Shown here piece by piece: positions 1 through 6,067 of a stretch of 7,807 nt of DNA. Every line of letters begins with the position of its first letter. Position 1 is the first letter of the stretch. The notes below the pieces were generated by a model. That model did no database searches and was not told where the DNA came from. It was given only the letters and a program-made list of their open reading frames with translations. The translations under genes were made by a program, and so were the position numbers. Source of the DNA: SURF-24 sp964537965 (lineage in GTDB: Bacteria > Bacteroidota > Ignavibacteria > Ignavibacteriales > SURF-24); assembly GCA_964537965.1 (NCBI GenBank), contig CAZIDB010000219.1, positions 1 to 7,807 of the forward strand, read 5' to 3'.

Positions 1-1113
1 TTGTATTGTCATAATTCCCTGTGGGTCAAAATATGGCATTCTGAAAATTCTGTCACCGATTGGAATCCCATCTCTCTGAACACCTGGAAAATCCTTGTTA
101 TCTAATGCAATACCCATATCTTTATAAGCAAGCATATCACCGGAGATAGTATATTCTTCACCATCAAACCCCTTTTTGTTAACGGGTAAATGATAAACCT
201 TTCCTTTTGAATCGGTGGCTTCTACGTGCAGCCAGAGTATCCTGTCTTCAACTGATCCGGTAGGAAATTTATGACCTGTTTTTTGGTTAAATAAAATTGC
301 TGTTAGATTAACTGTTTCGCCGGGTTCGGCTTCACGAATTTCAGGATGGATTCTTATTTCGATTGTACCTTTTACTTTGCCCGGATCGTGAGCCCCGTGA
401 AATAAATGTTGGCGCGCATCAGCATATTTTTTCCCAAGGTTAGAAGTTTTTGTTTCTGCCGGCGGCATATGACATGTTTGGCATTGAACCCCATCTTTTG
501 AATAAGGTCCCTCTTTCCATTCAAGATGGGTTGATTTGACCCAGATGCCGTAAGAATTTTTTTCGTTATGGCAGACGCCGCAGAATTCACTCTTTTTAAA
601 AATATCAAGTTTCTTTATCTCGTGCGCAGGTGAAAGCAATTCCGGCATTCTTCCTGAATATTTAGTTCTGCCCGGTTCAGAAATAAAATTGAAATTGTAA
701 GGTGTATCTCCGCTAAAACCTGTTATTGAATGGCAAACAGCGCAGGAAACAGATTCATTTGCACGGGATTTCAATTCAGGTTTCTGTGGTGGAATATCAC
801 CGGCTAAGAAAGCCAAAGGAGAATGGCAGCCGTTACAACCGGCTTTAACTTCTGCAACAAAAGGATCTTTTTCTGCATGCGGTATAGCTAATTTGAAATA
901 TTCAATTTCATCCCAATGATGAGTATAAGCCTGCGACATCATTGTTTGTTTCCATTGCTCAAAATAATCTTTATGGCATGCGCTTCCGCAGTAAGTTGGT
1001 TTCTCAAAATCATTATAACTTTTTGTGCCCAAAGCTTCCCCACCGGTTTTTTCCTGGCCAAGAATAAGACAACTGAAAAAAGTAAAAAATAATGGTAAGA
1101 GGAATTTTCTCAT
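1..1113 (-). CDS. Periplasmic multiheme c-type cytochrome, partial (C-terminus beyond left edge)
   Basis: An open frame of 371 codons reads leftward off the window edge without a stop. It starts at an ATG with a strong ribosome site, GGAGG four bases upstream. Residues 1-20 form a signal peptide (MRKFLLPLFFTFFSCLILGQ), so the protein is exported for heme attachment in the periplasm. Four canonical CxxCH sites are visible: CNGCH (93-97), CAVCH (124-128), CGVCH (178-182) and CQTCH (211-215). There is also an unusual CX3CH, CGSACH (42-47). Extra histidines such as H65, H66, H79 and H164 could be distal ligands. After the last heme site comes a heme-free, probably beta-rich region containing GHKFPTG, a motif I associate with cytochrome c554-like multiheme proteins. 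The likely role is periplasmic or surface electron transfer, but partner and substrate cannot be read from the sequence. It lies downstream of the MgtC-like gene on the same strand with a 162-base gap, so it is probably transcribed separately. The family call is firm; the exact subfamily is not. Confidence 0.9.
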   Translation of the reverse strand, partial: MRKFLLPLFFTFFSCLILGQEKTGGEALGTKSYNDFEKPTYCGSACHKDYFEQWKQTMMSQAYTHHWDEIEYFKLAIPHAEKDPFVAEVKAGCNGCHSPLAFLAGDIPPQKPELKSRANESVSCAVCHSITGFSGDTPYNFNFISEPGRTKYSGRMPELLSPAHEIKKLDIFKKSEFCGVCHNEKNSYGIWVKSTHLEWKEGPYSKDGVQCQTCHMPPAETKTSNLGKKYADARQHLFHGAHDPGKVKGTIEIRIHPEIREAEPGETVNLTAILFNQKTGHKFPTGSVEDRILWLHVEATDSKGKVYHLPVNKKGFDGEEYTISGDMLAYKDMGIALDNKDFPGVQRDGIPIGDRIFRMPYFDPQGIMTIQ

Positions 1114-1117
1114 TTTA

Positions 1118-1122
1118 CCTCC
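1118..1122 (-). promoter_or_regulatory. Shine-Dalgarno site of the cytochrome gene
   Basis: On the minus strand GGAGG stands four bases before the ATG at 1113. This is one of the two strongest ribosome sites in the window and fixes the start directly before the signal peptide. Confidence 0.8.
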
Positions 1123-1195
1123 GGCTTAACTTCAAAATTTGAGTAAAGAGAATGAAAGAGACTAAAATATCATGTTTAAAATTACTCGTGTGTAA

Positions 1196-1230
1196 ATTCT
1201 AATTATTTATTAAAAAAGTCAATCATTATA
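1196..1230 (-). promoter_or_regulatory. Possible promoter region of the cytochrome gene
   Basis: Two alternatives are visible on the minus strand between the MgtC-like gene and the cytochrome gene. One is a perfect TATAAT (1230-1225) without a good -35 box. The other is TTGACT (1222-1217), then 15 bases, then TAGAAT (1201-1196). Either would give a leader of roughly 75-105 bases. The region is AT-rich, so chance matches are likely, and no terminator hairpin for the upstream gene was seen here. Confidence 0.25.
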
Positions 1231-1275
1231 GACTAAAGTCGGTATGAATTTTAATCTTCCAACAAAAGAAAAAAG

Positions 1276-2514
1276 TTAAACAAGCATAATAGGAATATGA
1301 AGAAGCGCCCAGGAAATAAATCTTATTGAAGTCTCTTTTCTTGTGGTTGCAGAGAGTGAATAGAAATAAGTTCCTTTCATTAAAGTATTACTCATCATTG
1401 CAAATATTATGCTTTGATAAAGAATTGGAGATAACCCAGTTGAATTGTTTACTATTGAGATTACATAAGGATCAATATCCGTCATACCGATAATGAATGA
1501 GAGAACAAGTAAACCAAAGTTGCCAACATAAGTTCTAAGATAGTTAGTAAGTACAGATAGCAAAACAAAAAGTACAGCAAAGATCAATGCGGGTTTAAGT
1601 TCAAAAGGATTATGAATGCCGGAAAAATCAGAATGGTCTTCAGTATTTTCCTTATTCCTCAATCCGGTTGTAAGCATCATTCCGATTACGGATAAAGCGA
1701 TTAACCTCCACCACAACTCCTGTATAAAAGAAAAATTAATTACCCAGATAATTATAAGTATTCTAAGGTACATTACGCTGCTTGCAAGTATGGAGGACTG
1801 AAGCGAGAATAAAGCTTTACCAGGATATTGTTTTGCAGTTCTACCTGCAGAAATTGTAACAGCAGTGGAAGATACAATTCCACCCATAATACCGGAAAGA
1901 CGCATTCCAACCTTACTGCCGAATTTTTTAATGAGAAAGTAACCGACAAATCCTATTGAGGAAACCATTACAACAATTTTCCAGATATTCTGGGGATTTA
2001 ACCTGAACTGTGTATAATCCTGGTTAGGGAGCACAGGAAATATTATGATGGTAACAATAAGGAACCTTAAAGTGGCAAGGTATTCAACTTTATTAAGCCG
2101 TTCAACATAACTTTCAAGCTGAGCTTTTTCTGAAAGGAGCAGCGCATTTATAATTCCCATAGATAAAGCGATCCATACGTCGGCAAGCATTGTTAATGCT
2201 CCAACAGTGAATGTCAGCAATGCAGTTACTTCACTTGTAAACCCAAACCGGCCTTCCTTAGTTTTGGTATAATAAAACAACCCTGAAAGAATAGCAATTG
2301 ACAGCAGTCCGACTGGCAAAATATAAATTACTCCAACTTTGTACAACCAGGCACAGCTAAAACCAAGCAAGCTGATAATAGGAAAAGTTCTTACACCGCC
2401 AAGAACAAATTTTTTCTTTTCAATTTTAGTGCTCTCGCGTTCAAGTCCGATAAGAAAACCTAACGCTAAGGCAATAACAAAACGTATTTCAATACTGAAT
2501 TCAAATGTGTTCAT
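1276..2514 (-). CDS. MgtC/SapB family integral membrane protein with DUF4010 domain
   Basis: This complete 412-residue protein is almost entirely hydrophobic, with about ten or more membrane segments. The N-terminal part (about 8-135) is an MgtC/SapB domain, recognised by the first helix followed by GLERE (23-27) and by RTFP (42-45), which is followed by a glycine-containing helix. The C-terminal part (about 175-390) matches DUF4010, with GGIVSSTAVT (211-220) and GMTDIDPYV (343-351) as its conserved signatures. The length fits the usual two-domain form of about 410-430 residues. Members of this family sit in the inner membrane. MgtC itself is tied to magnesium limitation and ATP synthase control in Salmonella, but the two-domain proteins have no settled function and a transport role is only inferred. 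The start ATG has a modest AAAGG box about 7 bases upstream. The gene is divergent from the repeat-TonB_C gene at 2706, with a 191-base gap to that ATG. There is no sign of damage. Confidence 0.88.
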   Translation of the reverse strand: MNTFEFSIEIRFVIALALGFLIGLERESTKIEKKKFVLGGVRTFPIISLLGFSCAWLYKVGVIYILPVGLLSIAILSGLFYYTKTKEGRFGFTSEVTALLTFTVGALTMLADVWIALSMGIINALLLSEKAQLESYVERLNKVEYLATLRFLIVTIIIFPVLPNQDYTQFRLNPQNIWKIVVMVSSIGFVGYFLIKKFGSKVGMRLSGIMGGIVSSTAVTISAGRTAKQYPGKALFSLQSSILASSVMYLRILIIIWVINFSFIQELWWRLIALSVIGMMLTTGLRNKENTEDHSDFSGIHNPFELKPALIFAVLFVLLSVLTNYLRTYVGNFGLLVLSFIIGMTDIDPYVISIVNNSTGLSPILYQSIIFAMMSNTLMKGTYFYSLSATTRKETSIRFISWALLHIPIMLV

Positions 2515-2660
2515 GTTTTTAACCTTTGTTACTGGGTTGCAAAATAATAAAAGAAATATTGAAAATCATAAGCATTCGGGGTGATTAAATGAATCTGAAT
2601 TAAGAGAGCTGCCTGATTTGGTTCAAATAAAAATATCTAAGCAACCTCTACGAATTTTAC

Positions 2661-2668
2661 TATATTTG
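2661..2668 (+). promoter_or_regulatory. Candidate Bacteroidota-type -7 promoter box (TAnnTTTG)
   Basis: TATATTTG matches the TAnnTTTG -7 element known for the primary sigma factor of Bacteroidota. It lies 37 bases before the ATG at 2706, giving a short leader that lacks a Shine-Dalgarno sequence, as is common in that group. No clear TTG -33 element is visible at the expected distance, so the call rests on the -7 box and its position. Confidence 0.4.
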
Positions 2669-2705
2669 TTAAGCAATTTTTAAGTTATTGAAAGCAATAA
2701 GTTTT

Positions 2706-3581
2706 ATGATTTTCAGCAGATCCTTGTTTCTCTTTTTAATTGTAGTGCTTCTGTCAAATGTGGGATTATCACAGAATGGTTTAGTCCGCAGTTATCACTC
2801 AAATGGAAACCTTGAATCGGTAATTGTATATGTAAATGATATACTAGACGGCACAGCAAGATATTTTTATGAAGATGGTGTTCTTAAAGAAGAAAAAAAT
2901 TATTCGCAGGGAAAGCTGCACGGATGGATAAGAACATATTATCCAAACGGTGCACCAAAGGAAGAGTATTATGTTTATGAAGGTAAACTAAACGGAGTTG
3001 CAAGAGACTATTATGAGAATGGTGGCTTGAAACGAATGAGAGTTTATGATTATGGAATTCTTCAACGTGAACAATATGTTTCATATGATTCAACTTTAGC
3101 GCCACCGGCTAAAGAGACTATAAGAAGTTTAGCTAACGCAAAAGAACAATCCCAGCGAATCAAGGAAAACAGCAAAGATAAAAGAGAAGTGCCTGAACCG
3201 GTTGAACAAATAGTCAATGGAACTAAAACTGCTGCTGTTAACCTAAACGAAGCGCCGAAGTTTACTCCTGTTGAAGGGAAATATTATACAACCGTAGACG
3301 AATTGCCAAAACCGGTTGAGGGACCAAGTGCAGTTTTTTCTAAATTAGTATATCCTGATGAAGCAAAGAGATTAAGCATTAAAGATATTGTAGTTTTAAA
3401 AGCATTTATAAATGAAAGTGGAAATGTGGATAAAACTGAAATTATAAAAAGTGTTGGTTATGGCTGCGATGAAGCTGCAATTAAAGCAGTAACAGATACA
3501 AAATTTTTCCCGGCTAAACTGAAAGATCAAAATGTAAAAGCGCAGTTAACAATTCCTGTAAAATTTAAATTGGAAAATTAG
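2706..3581 (+). CDS. Secreted YwqK/MORN-like repeat protein with TonB C-terminal-like domain
   Basis: From the ATG at 2706 the protein has 291 residues. An in-frame TTG at 2688 would add six, but neither has a clear ribosome site. I prefer the ATG because it directly begins a good signal peptide (MIFSRSLFLFLIVVLLSNVG, cleavage probably near LSQ, residues 21-23). Residues 28-123 form four tandem 24-residue repeats in exact register, each opening like R-x-Y/F-Y/H-x-N/D-G. This is the pattern of YwqK-type, MORN-like repeats. A charged, probably disordered linker (about 130-190) follows. Residues about 193-291 resemble the TonB C-terminal domain: a YYTTVDELPKPVEG lead-in, YPDEAKR, INESGNVDKTEI, the GYGCDEAAIKAV helix and a final IPVKFKLEN strand. 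Proteins annotated as energy transducer TonB in Bacteroidota often share this domain, but here the only hydrophobic segment looks cleavable. It is therefore probably a periplasmic or surface-attached binding protein rather than a true energy transducer. It is monocistronic as far as can be seen. Confidence 0.85.
   Translation: MIFSRSLFLFLIVVLLSNVGLSQNGLVRSYHSNGNLESVIVYVNDILDGTARYFYEDGVLKEEKNYSQGKLHGWIRTYYPNGAPKEEYYVYEGKLNGVARDYYENGGLKRMRVYDYGILQREQYVSYDSTLAPPAKETIRSLANAKEQSQRIKENSKDKREVPEPVEQIVNGTKTAAVNLNEAPKFTPVEGKYYTTVDELPKPVEGPSAVFSKLVYPDEAKRLSIKDIVVLKAFINESGNVDKTEIIKSVGYGCDEAAIKAVTDTKFFPAKLKDQNVKAQLTIPVKFKLEN
2787..3074 (+). repeat. Four tandem 72-base units encoding 24-residue YwqK/MORN-like repeats
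   Basis: Units begin at 2787, 2859, 2931 and 3003, each with an Arg codon and with the G of the (N/D)G turn exactly six residues later. The protein pattern is conserved (RSYHSNG, RYFYEDG, RTYYPNG, RDYYENG) while the DNA has diverged. This is therefore an old protein repeat and not a recent DNA duplication. Confidence 0.85.
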
Positions 3582-3645
3582 TTTATCGTCTACCGCGCTT
3601 TATTTGTAACTCATTGTAACAAGTAATCCATTCAAAAGTTTTAAA
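3582..3645. other. Convergent intergenic gap, no clear terminator
   Basis: The 64 bases between the ends of the repeat-TonB_C gene and the slipin gene hold only a seven-base direct repeat, TTGTAAC at 3604 and 3614. I found no GC-rich hairpin followed by a T-run for either direction. Confidence 0.5.
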
Positions 3646-4425
3646 CTATTCTTTATCCTTTTCTTTCTCTTTTTTCATTTTCTTGATGAAAGGAGATAGC
3701 AAATCAATCGGGACAGGGAAGATAGTGGTAGAATTTTTCTCAGTTGCTACCTCGGTTAACGTTTGCAGAAATCTTAATTGTACGGCTACCGGATGCTCAC
3801 CAATCACCTTTGCCGCATCAGCTAATTTCTGGCTTGCCTGGAATTCACCGTCGGCATGAATTACTTTTGCCCTGCGTTCTCTTTCAGCTTCTGCCTGTTT
3901 TGCCATTGCACGTTTCATCTCTATCGGAAGATCGACATGTTTAACTTCAACATTAGATACTTTTATTCCCCACGGTGAAGCCTGATGATCAATTATAGTC
4001 TGCAATTCAGAATTAATCTTTTCGCGTTCAGAAAGAAGTTCATCAAGCTGAGATTGCCCAAGTATACTGCGGAGTGTAGTCTGAGATAATTGTGAAGTTG
4101 CATGCAGATAATTTTCAACCTCAACAACTGCTTTATCCGGCTGAATAACCCTGAAATAAACAACGGCATTAACCTTCAGAGAAACGTTATCTTTTGTAAT
4201 AACATCCTGCTCTGGTACATCCATAACCACTGTTCTTAAACTTATTTTAACCATTCTATCAATTATCGGGATTAGAAAAATAATTCCAGGACCTTTAGCC
4301 CCAATTAATCTGCCCAACCTGAAAATAACACCACGCTCATATTCTTTTAGTATTTTAATTGCACTTGATAAGATGAAAAATGCAAAGAAGACGAGCACAA
4401 TTAAGAAAGCCGATAATGGCTGCAT
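3646..4425 (-). CDS. Slipin (stomatin-like SPFH/band 7 membrane protein)
   Basis: The 259-residue product is a complete slipin. It has an N-terminal membrane segment (about 5-24) followed by the family opening EYERGVIFRLGR (28-39). The SPFH/band 7 domain runs to about 165, including GPGIIFLIPIIDRMVKISLRT-type sequence from 45 and LRSILGQSQLDELLSERE (118-135). A charged Ala/Glu-rich coiled coil occupies about 172-206, and a hydrophobic C-terminal patch (TTIFPVPIDLL, 233-243) precedes a Lys/Glu tail. Slipins form ring or cage oligomers on the cytoplasmic membrane and organise membrane domains. In Pyrococcus the NfeD-type protease PH1510 cleaves the hydrophobic C-terminal part of the partner stomatin PH1511, and the patch here is the equivalent region. 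The gene follows the NfeD gene by 15 bases on the same strand, with its own GGAGG site, so the two are almost certainly one operon. The charged tail is unremarkable for the family. Confidence 0.93.
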   Translation of the reverse strand: MQPLSAFLIVLVFFAFFILSSAIKILKEYERGVIFRLGRLIGAKGPGIIFLIPIIDRMVKISLRTVVMDVPEQDVITKDNVSLKVNAVVYFRVIQPDKAVVEVENYLHATSQLSQTTLRSILGQSQLDELLSEREKINSELQTIIDHQASPWGIKVSNVEVKHVDLPIEMKRAMAKQAEAERERRAKVIHADGEFQASQKLADAAKVIGEHPVAVQLRFLQTLTEVATEKNSTTIFPVPIDLLSPFIKKMKKEKEKDKE

Positions 4426-4429
4426 GAAA

Positions 4430-4434
4430 CCTCC
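4430..4434 (-). promoter_or_regulatory. Shine-Dalgarno site of the slipin gene, inside the operon gap
   Basis: GGAGG lies four bases before the slipin ATG and within the 15-base gap after the NfeD stop codon. It supports independent initiation on a shared transcript. Confidence 0.8.
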
Positions 4435-4440
4435 GATTAT

Positions 4441-5724
4441 TTATTTTGCTTTTCTTATTTTCAATATAAGGTTTACTAATTCCGTAACCTGGATTTTTTC
4501 ACCTTTCTTTATTCTGCCTTCCAGGCTTTCCGCATTCCAGAATTCTCCATGAATTTTTACTTTGCCTTCGGGTACTAAATCTGTGTAAGCTTCACCAATT
4601 TCTCCGATGAGACCTGCTGTTCCTGTAACGGGTTTACGTTTTTGGGCTTTAATTCCCATTCCAATTGCAAAAGTAAAGAATACGATCGAAAATAAAACAA
4701 CGAACAGAACAACTTCCCATGAAAGTTTTGCCGCTTCCCAGAATTCATCAGTATCGAATAACATAAATGAACCTAATGTTAATGATAATACTCCGCCTAC
4801 AGTTAATAGACCGTGGCTTATGATTTTTATTTCAAGTACAAATAATATGATTGCGAATATGATTAAAGCCATACCGGCATAATTAACCGGTAATGTGTGC
4901 ATTGAATAAAATGCAAGTATGAGCGCAATTCCTCCTGCTACTCCGGGAAAAATTGAACCGGGATTATAAAGTTCGAACAACAAACCGTAGAACCCTATCA
5001 TAAATAATATATATGCTATGTTGGGATCGCTCAGGATGTCAAGAATCTTCTGGTTAAAACTCATCTCGGTTTCTAAAATTTCTACATCCAATGTGTGCAG
5101 GATTTTTTTCCCATCATTAGTTTCTACTTCAATGTTATTGATTTTAGCAAGTAAATCCTTTAAGTCTGTCGCAACAATGTTTATTACAGAATCTTTTAAT
5201 GCTTCATTCTCTGTAATAGACACGCTTTTCCTTACGGCTTCTTCTGCCCACTTTATATTTCTCTTTCTCTTTTCGCTAATAGTCTTAATGAATGCTGCCG
5301 CATCATTAGTAGCTTTTTCAATCATTGTTGAATCAGCTTTGCCTTCCATAGTTACCGGGTGAGCGGCACCGATATTTGTACCCGGAGCCATTGCTGCAAT
5401 ATGCGCTGCTAAAGTTATAAATGTACCTGCAGAAGCAGCCTGTGAACCCTGGGGATAAACATACACAACAACTGGGATTGAGGATTGAAGTATATCAGTT
5501 ACAATAACCCTGGTAGATTTTAATAATCCACCGGGAGTATTTAATTTGATTACAATACATTCCGCATTAACCTCTTTTGCTTTTTCAATAGATGAATGTA
5601 TGAAACCGGCTGTGGCTGGATTAATTGTTCCATCCAGATTTATTGTTACAACTTTCTTATGCTGAGGATAAGTGAAACTGAAAAGTAAAAGTAAGAAGAG
5701 AAAAATATTTTTTGAGATGTACAT
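4441..5724 (-). CDS. NfeD family membrane-bound ClpP-class serine protease (long form)
   Basis: This complete 427-residue protein has the long NfeD architecture. A signal or anchor segment (about 5-20) is followed by a ClpP/SppA-like serine protease domain (about 24-200). Four to five membrane helices span about 233-358, and a soluble OB-fold NfeD domain closes the protein (about 365-427: TGTAGLIGEIGEA and LEGRIKKGEKIQV). By comparison with Pyrococcus PH1510 (Ser97/Lys138 dyad), the nucleophile is Ser98 in QAASAGT and the base is probably Lys137 in EKATNDAAA; both are present, so it should be active. The substrate-strand motif LNTPGGLL (61-68) is also intact. The known role is cleavage of the C-terminal part of the partner stomatin and a part in membrane quality control; activity in this organism is inferred. 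It is the first gene of the operon with the slipin. The start ATG has an AAAGAG box about 5 bases upstream. No defect was seen. Confidence 0.93.
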   Translation of the reverse strand: MYISKNIFLFLLLLFSFTYPQHKKVVTINLDGTINPATAGFIHSSIEKAKEVNAECIVIKLNTPGGLLKSTRVIVTDILQSSIPVVVYVYPQGSQAASAGTFITLAAHIAAMAPGTNIGAAHPVTMEGKADSTMIEKATNDAAAFIKTISEKRKRNIKWAEEAVRKSVSITENEALKDSVINIVATDLKDLLAKINNIEVETNDGKKILHTLDVEILETEMSFNQKILDILSDPNIAYILFMIGFYGLLFELYNPGSIFPGVAGGIALILAFYSMHTLPVNYAGMALIIFAIILFVLEIKIISHGLLTVGGVLSLTLGSFMLFDTDEFWEAAKLSWEVVLFVVLFSIVFFTFAIGMGIKAQKRKPVTGTAGLIGEIGEAYTDLVPEGKVKIHGEFWNAESLEGRIKKGEKIQVTELVNLILKIRKAK

Positions 5725-5837
5725 TTTATCTCTTTGAAAATTTCTATTAAAACTTATTAAAAATTGCTATCGAATGCAATTGCTGTATTATCAAACTCCC
5801 ATGCGAGAAAATTATTTTTTTTAATTGACTTCTATCC

Positions 5838-5865
5838 TTGACATTTTGATTTGATATTTTATCTT
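5838..5865 (+). promoter_or_regulatory. Candidate promoter for the propeller gene or its leader
   Basis: TTGACA (5838-5843) is followed after 16 bases by TATCTT (5860-5865), which matches four of six bases of TATAAT. Transcription would start near 5872, giving a leader of about 195 bases before the ATG at 6068. A textbook sigma-70 pattern is not the usual promoter of Bacteroidota, and the region is AT-rich, so this is tentative. Confidence 0.35.
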
Positions 5866-5900
5866 TAATATAAAGAACGAACAAGCGGTGTAAAGGTTTA

Positions 5901-6011
5901 ATGTTATATCAGGTAAAAATGAGAGCAAAGTTAAAAATGAATTCAAGTAATTTTATAAGCACCTATCAAGTCTTCAGGTTAATTAATCTTATCAGAATTA
6001 TCCGTATCTAA
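5901..6011 (+). CDS. Doubtful small basic ORF (36 codons) in the leader
   Basis: An ATG preceded by AAAGG with a four-base spacer opens a 36-codon frame ending in TAA at 6009. The peptide has seven Lys/Arg and no acidic residue, and it ends in a repetitive hydrophobic-basic stretch (LINLIRIIRI). It resembles no family I know. It lies 29 bases after the candidate TTGACA promoter's probable start and 56 bases before the propeller gene. It could be a leader peptide, a small membrane-active peptide or, most simply, a chance ORF in untranslated leader. Codon evidence is too short to decide. Confidence 0.2.
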   Translation: MLYQVKMRAKLKMNSSNFISTYQVFRLINLIRIIRI

Positions 6012-6067
6012 ACGGCAAACCTTTTCATTCTCACGATAAATATTTTCACTTAAAAGAGGGCAGGTAA

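Larger units (their letters stand above)
5725..6067. other. 343-base divergent intergenic region
   Basis: This AT-rich stretch separates the starts of the NfeD operon (minus) and the propeller gene (plus), so it should hold both promoters. For the plus strand it contains a perfect TTGACA box and a doubtful 36-codon ORF, listed separately. For the minus strand I found no convincing promoter. No riboswitch-like or terminator-like hairpin stood out. Confidence 0.6.

Noticed and set aside
372..608. A 78-codon minus-strand ORF inside the cytochrome gene.
   Set aside because: It overlaps the cytochrome frame with its CxxCH motifs in a different frame and resembles nothing; it is a shadow.
1217..1240. 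AGTC/GACT half-sites around the minus-strand TATAAT (1217, 1231 and 1237), like an operator.
   Set aside because: Four-base arms are too short and the spacings differ (10 and 2 bases); chance is the better explanation.
3604..3620. Seven-base direct repeat TTGTAAC in the convergent gap as an attachment or insertion scar.
   Set aside because: It is too short, and there is no mobile gene or duplicated flank nearby.
5018..5362. A 114-codon plus-strand ORF opposite the NfeD gene.
   Set aside because: It lies wholly antisense to the conserved protease domain and has no ribosome site or family resemblance.
5926..5933. TAACTTTG on the minus strand, matching TAnnTTTG, as a promoter for the NfeD operon.
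   Set aside because: It is about 200 bases upstream of the NfeD start, has no supporting -33 box, and such a match is likely by chance in AT-rich DNA.
5892..6024. Inverted pair AAAGGTTT (5892-5899) and AAACCTTT (6017-6024) that could close a leader RNA structure over the small ORF's ribosome site.
   Set aside because: Eight-base pairs 117 bases apart are expected about once by chance in a region this size, and no inner stems support a fold.
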